Assembly (NCBI GenBank): GCA_019671005.1 | Contig: CM033741.1 | Span: 7,316,001-7,380,000, forward strand | Reading direction: 5' to 3' | Length of the DNA stretch: 64,000 nucleotides | From: Hibiscus mutabilis | Taxonomy: Eukaryota; Streptophyta; Magnoliopsida; Malvales; Malvaceae | Shown here: piece after piece, positions 20,193 to 30,785 of the stretch | How positions within the stretch are numbered: the stretch's first letter is position 1 | Layout of the letters: the number at the start of each line of letters is the position of its first letter | The notes under the pieces: model-generated | The model's database searches: none | The model's input: the letters and a program-made list of their open reading frames with translations, nothing else | What the model was told of the DNA's origin: nothing | Made by a program: the position numbers and the translations under genes

Positions 20193-22875
20193 ATGAGAGG
20201 TTTTGATAGAGCAGTGGAGTGGCTTAGACCATTTGTGGATAGTAAAGGTTGGGACTTTTGTGTTGTTTGGAAATTGGGTGACGATCCTTCTAGGTACACA
20301 CCATTGATATACATAACCAATACTTTATCTTTCATTCTTCTTTTTTTTGGAGGCTTATTTGAACTCAAATGAAGCATTTTTTTTGTTTCTTTTTTGAAGG
20401 TTTATTGAATGGAGAGGTTGTTGTTGTAGTGCTTGTTTTAATGTCAAAGAGGAAAAAGATGAGTTGCAGAAGCCATTGGGTCCCTTCTGCAGGGATGCTC
20501 ATTTTCAGCATCCCATAAGATCAATGGCTTGTGAAGCTCTTTCACATTACCCTTTTTTCGTTTCTCTCTATGCCGGGTAACATTAGTCTCTCAACTTGTA
20601 GAATTGTTTGGTTTTCGGTTTTCGAGATTCGAGAAAATATGGACAAGTATTATGATTTTGTGACAATGGAAAAAAAAATGCAGGATTCATGGAGAGGTTG
20701 CTATGTCTAATCAGCCAACTTGGATTAACCATGGCAATGCCTCTGGTTCACATTCTTCACATGTGGGTAGTTTTCCCTCCTTTCACTTTCTTTTGGTCAG
20801 TAGTTTAAGCCTATGTTATTTGGTTTGATTCGGACAAAAAGCGGAATGTATCCGACACGGGTATGTTTATATTTTTTTCTATGTTTTATCCATATATACA
20901 TATGGAGGATCATATCTCCATACCTGTGTTATGAATGTTTGATCTGCCCCTTTTGTTCATAGCAAAAGCCTATGGTTCTGTTTGCTTAAAAGCCACTTAT
21001 ATGTTTTAGTTTGATCAACATATGTGATGATTATCATCTTGAACTGTAGTTTTTATCTAATGACAATCATTTGTTTGAATATTTTGCTTCAACTGTTTCT
21101 ATATTTTGATACGAACAATGTGTTTTCGACAGGAAATGATGGGAACCCGAGTTCTGATCCCGGTCTTCGGTGGTCTAATCGAACTCTTTGCTTCGAAACA
21201 TGCAAGATCCTTTGGCCTTTTTCACTTACTATTACTTTGCAATGAAAATTTCCTTGCAATCCATTACTCTCTTCCTGATAAACATGTTAATTTCCCCTTA
21301 TGATTCAGATGCCGAAAGATCAGAATATCATAGAGTTAGTAACATCTCAATGCAATGCGGTTTTAAGATCAGTAGTCACAACTGCAGAAAGCTATACAAA
21401 AGCAAACCTTGACAAATGGTATAACTTGCCACTTTCCATTAGCTTGTTGACTTCTGTTCCGAGAATAGAATTGATTCCGCCGGTATCAGATTCAAGCTCC
21501 CATCCTAGCTTCGATGGATCGTACTGTGGTTCCAGTCCTTCAATCGAACATCCACCCTTTGCTTCAGATTCTGCCTGCATTTCTCAAGATGAGCAATTCA
21601 AGCAGCTAACTGGCACACATTGTGGAACAAAAAGACTATATAGCAAAAATGTTTCTGAGCAACAAGCAAGGTTTGTTCCAAATCGCAACGGGCCTGTAAA
21701 CAACAGAACGAGAACTACCGAGCAACCAGAAAAAGAGAAATACTATTCTAAGAATCTTTTCACAGAGAGGAACCGAAGGAAGAAGCTAAACGAACAGCTC
21801 CTCAAGCTAAGAGCTTTAGTCCCTAAGATATCCAAGGTTAGTTTGAACTACCAAAACATATAAGCATGATAACAAAGTTCATTTCACTCTTCTGCCTTCT
21901 TATTAGACATCTATAATGACATCGTTGTCTTCAACTTCACAGATGGATAGACCTGCTATTCTTACTGATGCCGTTGAATATATCGGAGATTTGCAAGAGG
22001 AGAAGAAGAAACTTGAAAACGAGCTCATGGAAATCGAGGAAGAAAACCGCAAAAGGACCAACTCAGAACTGAGGTCTGCGAAGTTTGATAAGTTACATAA
22101 GGACAACATGTCTGCTGTTAAGCCGAACCATGTTTCATCTTGCCTTACCGAGATGCCGAAAATGGAGGTAACTGAAAGGGAAATCAAACACTGGTTTTGT
22201 TGTTACTTTTATCACAGTTTCGATCATCGAAACTTTCTACTGAGCTTATGTTCTTGAATCTTTTTCTCAGGTACATGTAGAAGTGAATCAGATAACTAAA
22301 AGAGAGTTCTTGATTAAGCTCTACTACGAGCACAAGAGAGGTAGCTTTGCAAAGTTGATGGAAGGCATATATTCTTTGGGGGTTCAAGTGATTGATGCTA
22401 ATGTCACAACATTTAATGAAATGGTTCTCAGCATTTTCAAAGTTGAGGTAAGACTCACTGGATTGTTCATATATTAGGACTCGGGTGATATACATCCGAC
22501 ATAGGTATGCTCAATTTTTCCAAGTTTTTTTTTCCATGTATTTGGAGGGTTCTTAGAGAACCATTTCCCTATATACTCATGCTAGAATATGTCAAACATG
22601 GTGCCGGACATGAGTAAGAGTCGAAGCAACATAGAATGAAAAATATATGACTAGTCCATTTAGCTTTTCAAAGTACCAAAAGGAAAAGCCTATTAGTGTT
22701 ATGATAGCACCATAACTGCAAAATTGCAAGAAAAGAAATCCTTATAATTCTTGTTTAAATGCTGAAATTCTGTCTTATTTTTCTGCTAACACTGTCTGTT
22801 TTAACTTATGCAAAGGCAAACAGGGATTTTCAGTCCAGGAAATTGAGAGACTTATTGACAAACTTAACAAAGTAG
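20193..22875 (+). CDS. bHLH90-like: bHLH transcription factor, bHLH90-like
   Basis: Eight exons (20193-20293, 20400-20576, 20684-20762, 21133-21201, 21309-21836, 21943-22167, 22271-22447, 22816-22875) give 1416 bp and 471 residues with consistent phases. The N-terminal bHLH-MYC_N domain spans about residues 1-145 (WLRPFVDSKGWDFCVVWKLG, IEWRGCCC, FCRDAH, GIHGEVAMS). The bHLH domain spans about residues 288-345 and crosses the exon 5/6 junction. Its basic region has E-R-x-R-R (FTERNRRKKLNEQ), with the usual first histidine replaced. The C-terminus contains an ACT-like region (VEVNQITKREFLIKLYYEHK). It should be a nuclear DNA-binding regulator that dimerises. Similarity is greatest to Arabidopsis bHLH90, and target genes are unknown. 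Intron 4 uses a GC donor. Two introns carry the local MITE family. Confidence 0.92.
20812..20960 (+). mobile_element. Intronic MITE in bHLH intron 3
   Basis: It starts CTATGTTATTTGGTTTGATT and contains ATCCGACACGGGTATG and GGAGGATCATATCTCC. The right end is degraded. It lies inside intron 20763-21132. Confidence 0.6.
22473..22634 (+). mobile_element. Intronic MITE in bHLH intron 7
   Basis: It has ATTAGGACTCGGGTGATA on the left, the core CCAAGTTTTTTTTTCCATG and the right terminus AAGAGTCGAAGCAACATAG. It lies inside intron 22448-22815. Confidence 0.65.
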
Positions 22876-23399
22876 ATAAATCAGATTCCCGGTTCAATAC
22901 GCGGTAAAGAATGTGTAGATTGAGACTTGAGATTGAAGGAATGTATAGTAAAAGTGGTCAGTTTTCAGCTGGGAGACAAAGAGATCATTCCATTCATGGC
23001 TACTTCACTTCAAGCTCCTCCAACAATCATGATTAGGAACTTTTGAATGTAAAGCCTTAGTGGGTTTTTTTCTTACACGTAGTTTTTACCAAATTCTACA
23101 TACAAATTGCTAATTCTACGAGGATAATTTCGAACATTATGCTTCCTTTTCCACCTTCTGAAAGATCGGGATTTCCCTCAAAATCCAATGCTCTTGCCAC
23201 CTTAAGATGTTCAACAACTATAATTCATTGTTGTTCCAGTTTTCATAAGAGGAAAATGGAGGGGTAATGTGTGAATTGAGTATATATATATATATATATA
23301 TATACATAATGCCATCCTGGAATGTTATACTATATATTACCAGAACCAAGCACACCCTTAAAATTTATACTATATATAAATCACTGTAGATTATTTTAT
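22876..23399 (+). other. bHLH 3' flank with TA microsatellite
   Basis: This is the presumed 3' UTR and downstream sequence. A (TA)n tract runs at about 23281-23305. No further gene was seen. Confidence 0.5.
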
Positions 23400-24414
23400 G
23401 GGTAAACTACCTAGTTAGTCATCAAACTATTAGGCTACTTTCATTTTGGTCGCCTATAAAGAGTTTTCAATTTAGTCATCACTATTAAAGGATTTGAAAA
23501 TTTTAGTGGTTTTGTTGTTAATTGGTAGGATGATGTGACTTTTTTATTTATAAATTTACATAATGACAAATTTAGTTATGAATGTTTATATAGTCTTTAA
23601 TTTGATTCTAATAAGATCAGATTATTAAAAAAAAGTAAAATATATAAATTATTACTTAACTATCTTCTTATTCTTATTTTGGTCACTCAACTCTCAAACT
23701 TTTTTAATTTATTAAATGAATTTTTGAATTATTTCTATTTTAGTCACTCTCGATTATTTTAGTATTATTTTTGAATTTTTAGCATTTATTATTATTATTA
23801 TAAAAATAATTAAAATATAAAATATAAAATTAAATCCAACTGTTTACCGGCCACCATTCGCCATCTTCGGACGCCACCGCCGACGGCCGTAGATGGTGGC
23901 CGCTCAGTTTCAGATTTCACCAGTCGTTTCGCCTCAGTCTCTGAGTCCAAATTCAACCTCTATTTTGCTAAAAAATCCTCCGAAGTCCAAAAAAAGAGAT
24001 CAAAAGTTAGAAAACCGAAAAGTTTCAAACAAGATTTGCGGGTTTCAAGATATTTCTGGTGAAACAAACACCAGATTAAGACTCAGCGTGTTAAAACGAG
24101 TCCACCGACGCAATTTGGGATCAAACGGCCGTCAATTCTGAGACCAACAGTGGTTAGTGATGGTCGACAGTGGTGGCAATTTTTTTCCTCATATATTTTA
24201 AATTTAATAATAATAAAATATGAATTTATTATTCATTTTAAATTATTTTTATATTTAATAATATTAAAAAAAATCAAAAATAATAATAAAATATTCTAGA
24301 GTGACCAAAGTAGGAGCAATCCGGAAGTTTAGTTGGTAAATTGAAAAGTTTGAAAGTTGAGTGACCAAAATAGGAGTGAGAAGATAGTTGAGTGATGAAT
24401 GATGTATTTTACCC
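23400..24414. mobile_element. Mutator-like element with GC-rich interior
   Basis: It starts GGGTAAACTACCTAGTTAGT and ends GATGTATTTTACCC, with inverted repeats that include TTTTGGTCAC and GTGACCAAAA. No 9-bp target duplication is visible. The interior at 23845-24165 is markedly GC-rich compared with its AT-rich surroundings and contains an 82-codon frame (23893-24141) that I do not recognise. It may be a captured gene fragment. Confidence 0.5.
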
Positions 24415-25093
24415 TAAAAAGACAAGATAGGTTGATTTAAGTGACGTTCTGTATACAAAAAATCTCTATCAAGAGACTGATGACAATTTAATATTCAATA
24501 AAAAAGTCAAAACCTTCCATTTAATGGGAGATGAATCTAAGTCCGATTTGACTTTGCCGTCGGGATCTCCGATCCCATATTATTGACCACGCTTTTTCGA
24601 ACAAGTGGAGAATACCATTCGTTCATATATTTAAATACCAATCGAACGGATCATAATAAATGAATTATACACCATGATAGTTGCTACACAGCAGCATTTA
24701 TTCTCGTAGACGGCCAAATTTGCCGAGAGATTTCTTTATAAATAATTTCGCAGAGATTATTATGAAAGTGGGATTCAAAAATGTAAAGTATACGAATGAT
24801 AAATAAAAGAAGTTTATATTACCACTTAGGTTTTGGAAGTAATAAGATAATTATTTAATTTATCAAATTGTTATAAATGATCAATCCACATTATAAAATA
24901 ATGATTATTTTAAAATAATTCCACAAATTTTAATAAAAATTATAATATTTTGATAAAGTCTAGTGACTATTTATGTGTTTTACTCATTTTTTTTGTTCAA
25001 TTGTATTTTAAATATCCTTTTTATAGGATATTTTATGCAAGTTTATTAATTTTAAATGAAAAATTAATCTTATATAATTAATTAATAAAAATA
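24415..25093. other. Unassigned stretch
   Basis: Positions 24530-24760 are less AT-rich than the neighbours (words such as GACTTTGCCGTCGGGATCTC) but show no frame, splice pattern or repeat match in the window. Confidence 0.3.
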
Positions 25094-25245
25094 AGGTAAA
25101 CTACACTTGTGGTCATTAAACTTCTAGAGTGATTTAATAAATTCATCGAAAATTGAAATTTTTTCATTCAAGTCACTACCATTAAAAGAATTCATTTCAA
25201 TCATTGGATTGTTAAAGGACTAACGATAGCTAACGTAACCCACCA
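25094..25245 (+). mobile_element. Truncated GGTAAACTACAC element end
   Basis: It begins GGTAAACTACACTTGTGGTC as in the Mutator-like family but has no matching right end. It is cut by the LTR fragment that follows. Confidence 0.45.
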
Positions 25246-26699
25246 AATTTTCAATGCCGCAGAACTCAAATTGGGTAAATCATATATTGATCGTTGACCA
25301 TTGACTTTGACCAAAAAGTCAACTTAAAAATTTTATATTTTGGGTTTTTTTTATGTCCAAAGCACGTTTTTAAAGTCTGTTTTGCGAAATTCTAACCCGA
25401 AAGTCTCTGAATCTAACCTTAAACCCAAACATGTATATGTATTAAGTTATTCATTTAAGGGTGTTTATTTTGAATAAAGGACTGATATGAACTCTTGTAT
25501 AATTAAAGGTACCTGAGACTCGCCCGACCGTTCGTCTGCTTAGCCCAGTTCCTCCCAATTCACTCACCAGTGTGCACCCATAGTTACTTGTATACTTGTA
25601 CAATCTTAGAAACCCGGTAAAATTAGTAAGTTAGAATTTATTTCTCTGGTAGTAACCTTGTTCCGTTATGATCTAGGATCTAGTACTGCTGCAGAGCGTA
25701 GTGAGGCAGGTGCCCAATAGACCCTTCTGACCAGCTTTTTAAGGTGTGTTCCGTGTGTGATATATTATTGTTTTACACGAACTGTTGAAATGATTTCTCT
25801 GAATATATTATAGAATGCTCTCTGATTTGAACATGATTACTTTTCTATTTTGAAAGCATGTCTACCTTATCTGTTTGAAAGTATGCTCTATGTCTGATTT
25901 GATATTGAGATATCTGATTTCTGTATTACTGAAATAAATACATGTCTTTCACCTAATGTCTGATGATATTACTTTTGTTATAAACTATTTTACTTGGGGT
26001 ATACTCTTAGGGTATGATTTGAAGTCTCTACAGGTACAATCCTAATTCAGCTGGTAAATCCTTCGGTTAAGCTCCTACGCCCAATGGGCCTAAGGTAAGG
26101 CTTTCTGGACCTAAGGTATCTCCTTAGGTAGGCTCTACGCTCATAGGCCTAGGATATGTCCTTTAGGATACAGTTCATGGGGGACTGTATATCGGTGTTC
26201 GGCTAGAGGGTAGTTAGGTTTTAAATGAAAACTTTGGTTGCTCTTATAACATGACTTACTGAAATAATTTATGTATATCTGAAATATTTAAATGTTTTAT
26301 CTGTACTTATTGGTACACACTGAGCTCCCTAGTTCACCCCCAAACTTTCCCTTTCAGATTTTGGATAGGCTTCCCTAGGACTTGGCACTTGGAGGATCGG
26401 CACATTCAGTTTCACATATTTTGTTGTAATGTTTCTATCTTCTAGACTGTCTATATCAGGGTGACATGAGTCTATATTTTGATATTGTTTACTTTATTAC
26501 CTTGCCCGATGTGGCATTATTTTGTAACCTAACTCTGATATAGTTTTAAACTGATTTACTATTATTACATATGTATGGTTTATAATTGCTATCTGAATTG
26601 AACTTTAAATCCTTATATTTTCTTGAAATTTTTGGTATGAAATGGAATGTGACCTCCTGGAATTAGACTTAATGCATAGGCGGATCTAAGGGGTTACAT
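25246..26699 (+). mobile_element. 3' half of a large TGTAAC...GTTACA LTR
   Basis: The order of blocks matches 55560-58685: TTGACC-rich segment, a GTTTTGCGAAATTCTAAC-like word, the CCTAGGCCCAATGGGCCTAAGG repeat array (26035-26190), GAATGTGACCTCC and the terminus GGGGTTACA near 26691-26699. The 5' part is missing. No coding domains are present, so this is LTR debris. Confidence 0.65.
26035..26190 (+). repeat. Tandem CCTAAGGTAAGCTCCTAGGCC repeats inside the LTR
   Basis: About three degenerate copies of a unit built from TTAGGTAAGCTC, GGCCCAATGGGCC and TAAGGTAAG. The homologous array is at 57745-57950. Confidence 0.55.
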
Positions 26700-26762
26700 T
26701 TTCATAGTTTGGTCCCTTATGATTTATTCCTCTTAGAAATTAGTCCCTCGGCCCATTAAATG

Positions 26763-27247
26763 TATGGGTGTTCAAATCTAGGTATATGGGTTTTCAGGTA
26801 CCTGAGGTGCCGGGTACAGGGTCTTCGGGTAGTAGTTCGGCCGGCCCGTGTTCCGACCCGAGTTGGTCGGGTACCTGCTAATCGGGTACCCGTAAAATAG
26901 AATAATTGGGTACCTAGATATAAAATATGTATTTTTTAAAATATAAAAATATATTATTAGTTTAATATAAAATATAAAAATATGCATTTATCAAATATAA
27001 AAATATAAAAAATTAAGTTATTTTATTATTTTAATATAAAAATATGTATTTATTAAATATAAAAAATCTAATTTCTGTTACATCCGGGTAGTCGGGCATC
27101 GGGGAATTTACAATTTTCTGACCCGGGCCTGATTCGGGAAATAGCGGGCTGGGTACCCGACCCAGGAGTTAGAAAATTTATAAAATTACCTATATTTTTT
27201 TAATCGGGTCGGTGGGTCAACGGGTCGGATATTTTTTAACATCCCTT
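26763..27247. mobile_element. hAT-like element rich in GGGTACC/GGGTCGG words
   Basis: A 485-bp element starts TATGGGTGTTCAAA and ends TTTTTTAACATCCCTT, with imperfect inverted termini. It is flanked by ATTAAATG (26755-26762) and ATTAAATA (27248-27255). Related repeats at 30045 and 30440 show the uninterrupted sequence TATTAAA(C/T)GTGCTTTTAAATG, which supports the insertion borders. The interior is rich in GGGTACC, TCGGGT and CCCGACC. Confidence 0.65.
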
Positions 27248-27529
27248 ATTAAATATGCTTTTAAATGTTATGAAAATTAAATTAACTCGAACAAATAACA
27301 TAACTCAAACAAAATAAATTAAATTTAAATGAACATAAGTGATTGAATAAAAGAGAACAATTTTATTTTTCAAAATTGAGACCTGATAAATAATTACTAA
27401 AAAGTAATTAAATCAAAGTGGAATTCTTTAGATAAATATATGTTTTAGTAATGTAATAAAATAAAATAATTTAAACACTAGTTCAAATCCCAAGTTTAAA
27501 CAACACAACAAACAATATATATTGCAACA

Positions 27530-27690
27530 AGTTTTGACAGATCCAAGGGCTGTCAAATTTATTTTAGTACACAACAGTAGTGGAAACTAACAACATAGAC
27601 TACATGTATTGACAGATCCCACGGCTGTCAAATTTATTTAGGACGCAACAGAAGTGTAAACTAATAACATATATTGCACAACTTGTTTTG
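27530..27690 (-). repeat. Two 75-bp repeats with TTTGACAG/CTGTCAAA hairpins, 3' of the JIP-like gene
   Basis: Two direct copies, about 27533-27607 and 27608-27683, each contain TTTGACAG (or TTGACAG), then nine bases (ATCCAAGGG or ATCCCACGG), then CTGTCAAA. Each can form a small hairpin. They lie 60-220 bases beyond the stop codon at 27750 on the minus strand and are probably in the 3' UTR. Confidence 0.65.
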
Positions 27691-27749
27691 GCAGTCCAGC
27701 GGACACAGCCTAACATTTTGGTTCGATAAGGAGACCGGAACGGCAGCTC

Positions 27750-28308
27750 CTAAACATGATGCGCGAGTGTTGCCTTCATCGTTGGCGTATCACCCTTTGC
27801 AGGTTCAATTATAGCCTTTGGGCTGTATACGTCAACGATGTTGACACTATCGCTACCGTTTACAGACCCGTCAAGAGATTCTTTGATTTTACTCCAATCA
27901 ATGCTTTCATCAGGACGAAGGACCGTAGTGTAGACCTACAATCGATTTGATTTATTAGTCGATTAATTTATTTAATGTTTCGATTACGATATGAACGTAG
28001 AAATAGATGAGCACCTTGTTGGTCTTTCCTAGGAGTAATTCATTTTTCCAAGCAATAACCCACTTTGGAGGCACAGTATACGGATCAACATCTCTTTGTA
28101 TATCGTACACAAGACCGCCGACAGAACCTACGGAATCAGCATTGTGCTGGAAGACAAAGACGGGTGGTTCTGTACCTGGTGGTAGAGTTTCTGGTTCTCG
28201 AATCTCCGTCGGTGGATCTCCATAGCCATGCCAATATCGATTCTGATTCAGACTTAAACTGTGTTTAGAAAAATCCTCAACGCCAAGCACGCACCTTGTG
28301 AAAGCCAT
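27750..28308 (-). CDS. 23-kDa jasmonate-induced-protein-like (JIP23-like)
   Basis: Two exons on the minus strand, 28015-28308 and 27750-27935, give 480 bp and 159 residues. The intron has a GTGCTC donor and a TTGTAG acceptor and joins GKTNK to VYTTVLRPDESIDW. The product resembles plant 23-kDa jasmonate-induced proteins through the DSVGSVGGLVYDIQRDVD and PKWVIAWKNE segments. The molecular function of this family is not settled; it is linked to stress and jasmonate responses. No signal peptide is obvious. The start ATG at 28306-28308 follows a convincing TATA box. Fragments of the same promoter recur at 30184 and 30786 without a gene. The family assignment is moderately sure; the exon structure is sure. 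Confidence 0.75.
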
Positions 28309-28340
28309 TTTCTGTTTCTGCTTTTGCTTAGTGCCATAAA

Positions 28341-28354
28341 CACGTGCTTATATA
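28341..28354 (-). promoter_or_regulatory. TATA box and adjacent CACGTG G-box of the JIP-like gene
   Basis: On the minus strand TATATAAG (28354-28347) is followed directly by CACGTG (28346-28341), about 35-45 bases before the start codon. A G-box is a known target of MYC-type bHLH and bZIP factors. Its position on the transcript side of the TATA box, near the expected start site, is unusual. Confidence 0.6.
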
Positions 28355-28519
28355 GTAGTTTTGGCGCATTACACGACAAGAAGCCGGTTGGTAGAATTCA
28401 ATTTTTCATTATTTTTATTGTATTTACACTTATCATTATAAACACAAGCTTTTTTCTGTTTTTTGTTCTTTTACCAGCCTTCGATTTCCATCCTTGCTGG
28501 GATTATAGTGTATGAACAC

Positions 28520-28982
28520 CTACCTAACCAACAAAATCCAAAACAAAGCCTATCTAAAATATTTATAATATAACACTGGATTTTATGTCGTACACACAAT
28601 GTGAGTGAAAAAAATAAACAAAATAACATATTTTATAATATTCTGTTAATAATGATTCTTGATTGAGTGATAAATAATTCACACACACTCATATATATAT
28701 GAAAATTTTAGAACGGACAACGCACACTATTAAACACTATTAATATAATATATTTTTAAACGATATTAATTTTTTAATAATTTTTAAATAATTATTAAAA
28801 TTATCAAGGCTCAACGTATAATTAATTATATTTTAAAATACAAAAAAAAAAAAAAGAAGATGTCACTACTTTTTGCTATGTGAAGGGAGAGCCTTGCAGT
28901 CCACTACTTTTTGCTGCCTAAAGTGCTAGATAATGGCATTGTTTTTTTTTTTTTTTACTCTTTTACTGCGCATTATTGTTTG
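28520..28982. other. AT-rich spacer with poly-T tract
   Basis: No gene was seen. There is a run of about 16 T at 28942-28957, a short ATATAT stretch near 28690, and two copies of the word CACTACTTTTTGCT near 28865 and 28901. Confidence 0.4.
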
Positions 28983-28990
28983 ACTACGTG

Positions 28991-29175
28991 CAGCACGGAG
29001 CCATTAATAGGTTAAGAAGGGATGTTGTCATTTTCAAATTTTTTGGTATAATTATATTTTAAGTTTTTTTTAATTTAAATATTAATTAAATAAGGTTTTC
29101 GTTCCTTCTAATTTTTAGATTTAAAGGCTTAATAGACTATTGCCCTTTTAATGCTTGATCCTAGCTCCGTCCCTG
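28991..29175. mobile_element. hAT-type MITE with 8-bp target duplication ACTACGTG
   Basis: A 185-bp element starts CAGCACGGAGCC and ends TAGCTCCGTCCCTG, flanked by perfect direct repeats ACTACGTG at 28983-28990 and 29176-29183. Confidence 0.85.
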
Positions 29176-29183
29176 ACTACGTG

Positions 29184-30183
29184 ACATGTACATTAAACAA
29201 AATTTTTATACAAATTAGGTCATGAGATGATTGACCAATTTTTTCAAACTAAGTTTAATTAAATTATCCATCAAGATTTAAAATGATAAACTTGTTTAAA
29301 ATAAATTCTATATAACAGAGCAAAACATTTATACAAATTAAAAGAAATCCATAATATAAAATATTGTTTATCTCAAAATACTCAAAACATAGAGTTACAG
29401 AGTGACAACATATTCATTGCAAGACCATATGATACATAGCCCAAATCTAAGGTATATGGTATTGTACTATGGAAGTGGAGTGCAGAAATCCCTTCTTTGA
29501 TTTTGCCCCTTGACAATGGTCAGAACCTACTAAACTACAAACGAAAATATTCGAATGCTAAGCTTTACAAGCTCAATAATACATTATTATTATTATAATA
29601 TAATTCATCTTGTTTACAAATATAGACATGGGTTGAAAGTATGAACAAACAAGCATAAGGTAAGTTAATTCATTATCGAGATAATTCATCTTGTTGATCG
29701 TATTGCTGCAAAGATGTCTCCAAATGATGTTCGAGTTGCTCAAGCTCCTTTGAGTTCAATGGACCAAAAACTTTATTGGTAAAGAAAGTTTCTCTGCGAT
29801 CGTTGTAAGATCTCAACTCTTGCTCTCATCCTCAAACTACAAACATCCAATACTTCAATTTTACTAAGCAACCAAAAGGATAAAAATATATATTTTACAA
29901 CTCATCATCATTCAATCCACACTGTTTCAATTGAATGAATTGGGTCTACACGTAAGGGAGGATATAAATATATTTTTACAATTTAGTATCCTATGGTACC
30001 ATATGCCCCCTACAATTTAGTTACCCAACCTATTAAACGTGCTTTTAAATGTTATAATTTGCATCAATTCCTTTTTTTTTTCCTTTTATTAAAATTCATT
30101 CCTTTCATTGTATCAATTGTAAGACATAAATATATTGTCAAACTTTCCCCTATAATTTATACATCATACAATTTAGTCCCTTA
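29184..30183. other. Spacer with LTR-like debris
   Basis: Around 29500-29600 words such as AAGCTTTACAAGCTCAATAA resemble 46995-47030 in the minus-oriented LTR remnant. A repeated block (TACAATTTAGT..CCTATTAAACGTGCTTTTAAATG) lies near 29990-30060. No gene was seen. Confidence 0.35.
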
Positions 30184-30350
30184 GCCATAAACACATGTTT
30201 ATATACTTGTTTTGCCGCATCACACGACAAGAAGCCGGTTGATAGAATCCGATTTTATCATTATAAACAAGTGTTTTTTCCATTTACCAGCCATCGATTT
30301 CCATCCTTGTTGGGATTATAGTGTGTGAATACGACCTAACCAACAATGGG
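30184..30350 (-). repeat. Orphan copy of the JIP-like promoter
   Basis: The sequence parallels 28331-28530: AGCCATAAACACATGTTTATATA, then ACACGACAAGAAGCCGGTTG, then ATCGATTTCCATCCTTG, TGGGATTATAGTGTGTGAA and CCTAACCAACAA. It carries the promoter but no coding exons. The G-box core here is changed to CACATG. Confidence 0.7.
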
Positions 30351-30359
30351 AGTGAAATA

Positions 30360-30380
30360 ATATATATATATATATATATA
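30360..30380. repeat. TA microsatellite
   Basis: An uninterrupted AT/TA dinucleotide tract directly follows the orphan promoter copy. Confidence 0.8.
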
Positions 30381-30785
30381 ATTTGGTCTCCTATGATGTC
30401 ATATGCCCCCAACAATTTAGTCCCTTAACCTATTAAATGTGCTTTTAAATGTTATGATTTGCATCAATTGATTTAAAAAAAAAAATCACACTGAACCCAA
30501 CAAATATCCTAGTGGAAAAGTGGATTATGTTCATCCTAGGAGACACGAGTTCAAATCGCTTTGTATATAAGGTGTATGTGTATTGTCAAAGGATTAAAAA
30601 TATGTATGAACATATACTACATTGTAATCACCTTTAGACTATTCAAAAAAACATTCTATTAAATGAATTGAGTTATCACATAAGTACATATTATTCAATA
30701 AAATTTAATTTGTAATTAGTTACTATAATCTGTATAATAAATTATTTTTTTTAAAAAAATTAATACTTCTAGTTTTGATGCATGA

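Noticed and set aside
21392..22495. Minus-strand frames across the bHLH exons
   Set aside because: They are reverse-strand shadows of well-supported plus-strand exons.
23893..24141. 82-residue frame as an independent gene
   Set aside because: It lies inside an inverted-repeat element and matches no family I know. It was kept only as possible captured sequence.
24530..24760. Organelle DNA insertion, because of the change in composition
   Set aside because: I recognise no plastid or mitochondrial gene sequence in it. It was left as unassigned.
28007..28515. Plus-strand frames over the JIP-like gene
   Set aside because: They are antisense shadows of the minus-strand exons or promoter, and the minus strand has a coherent two-exon model with a TATA box.
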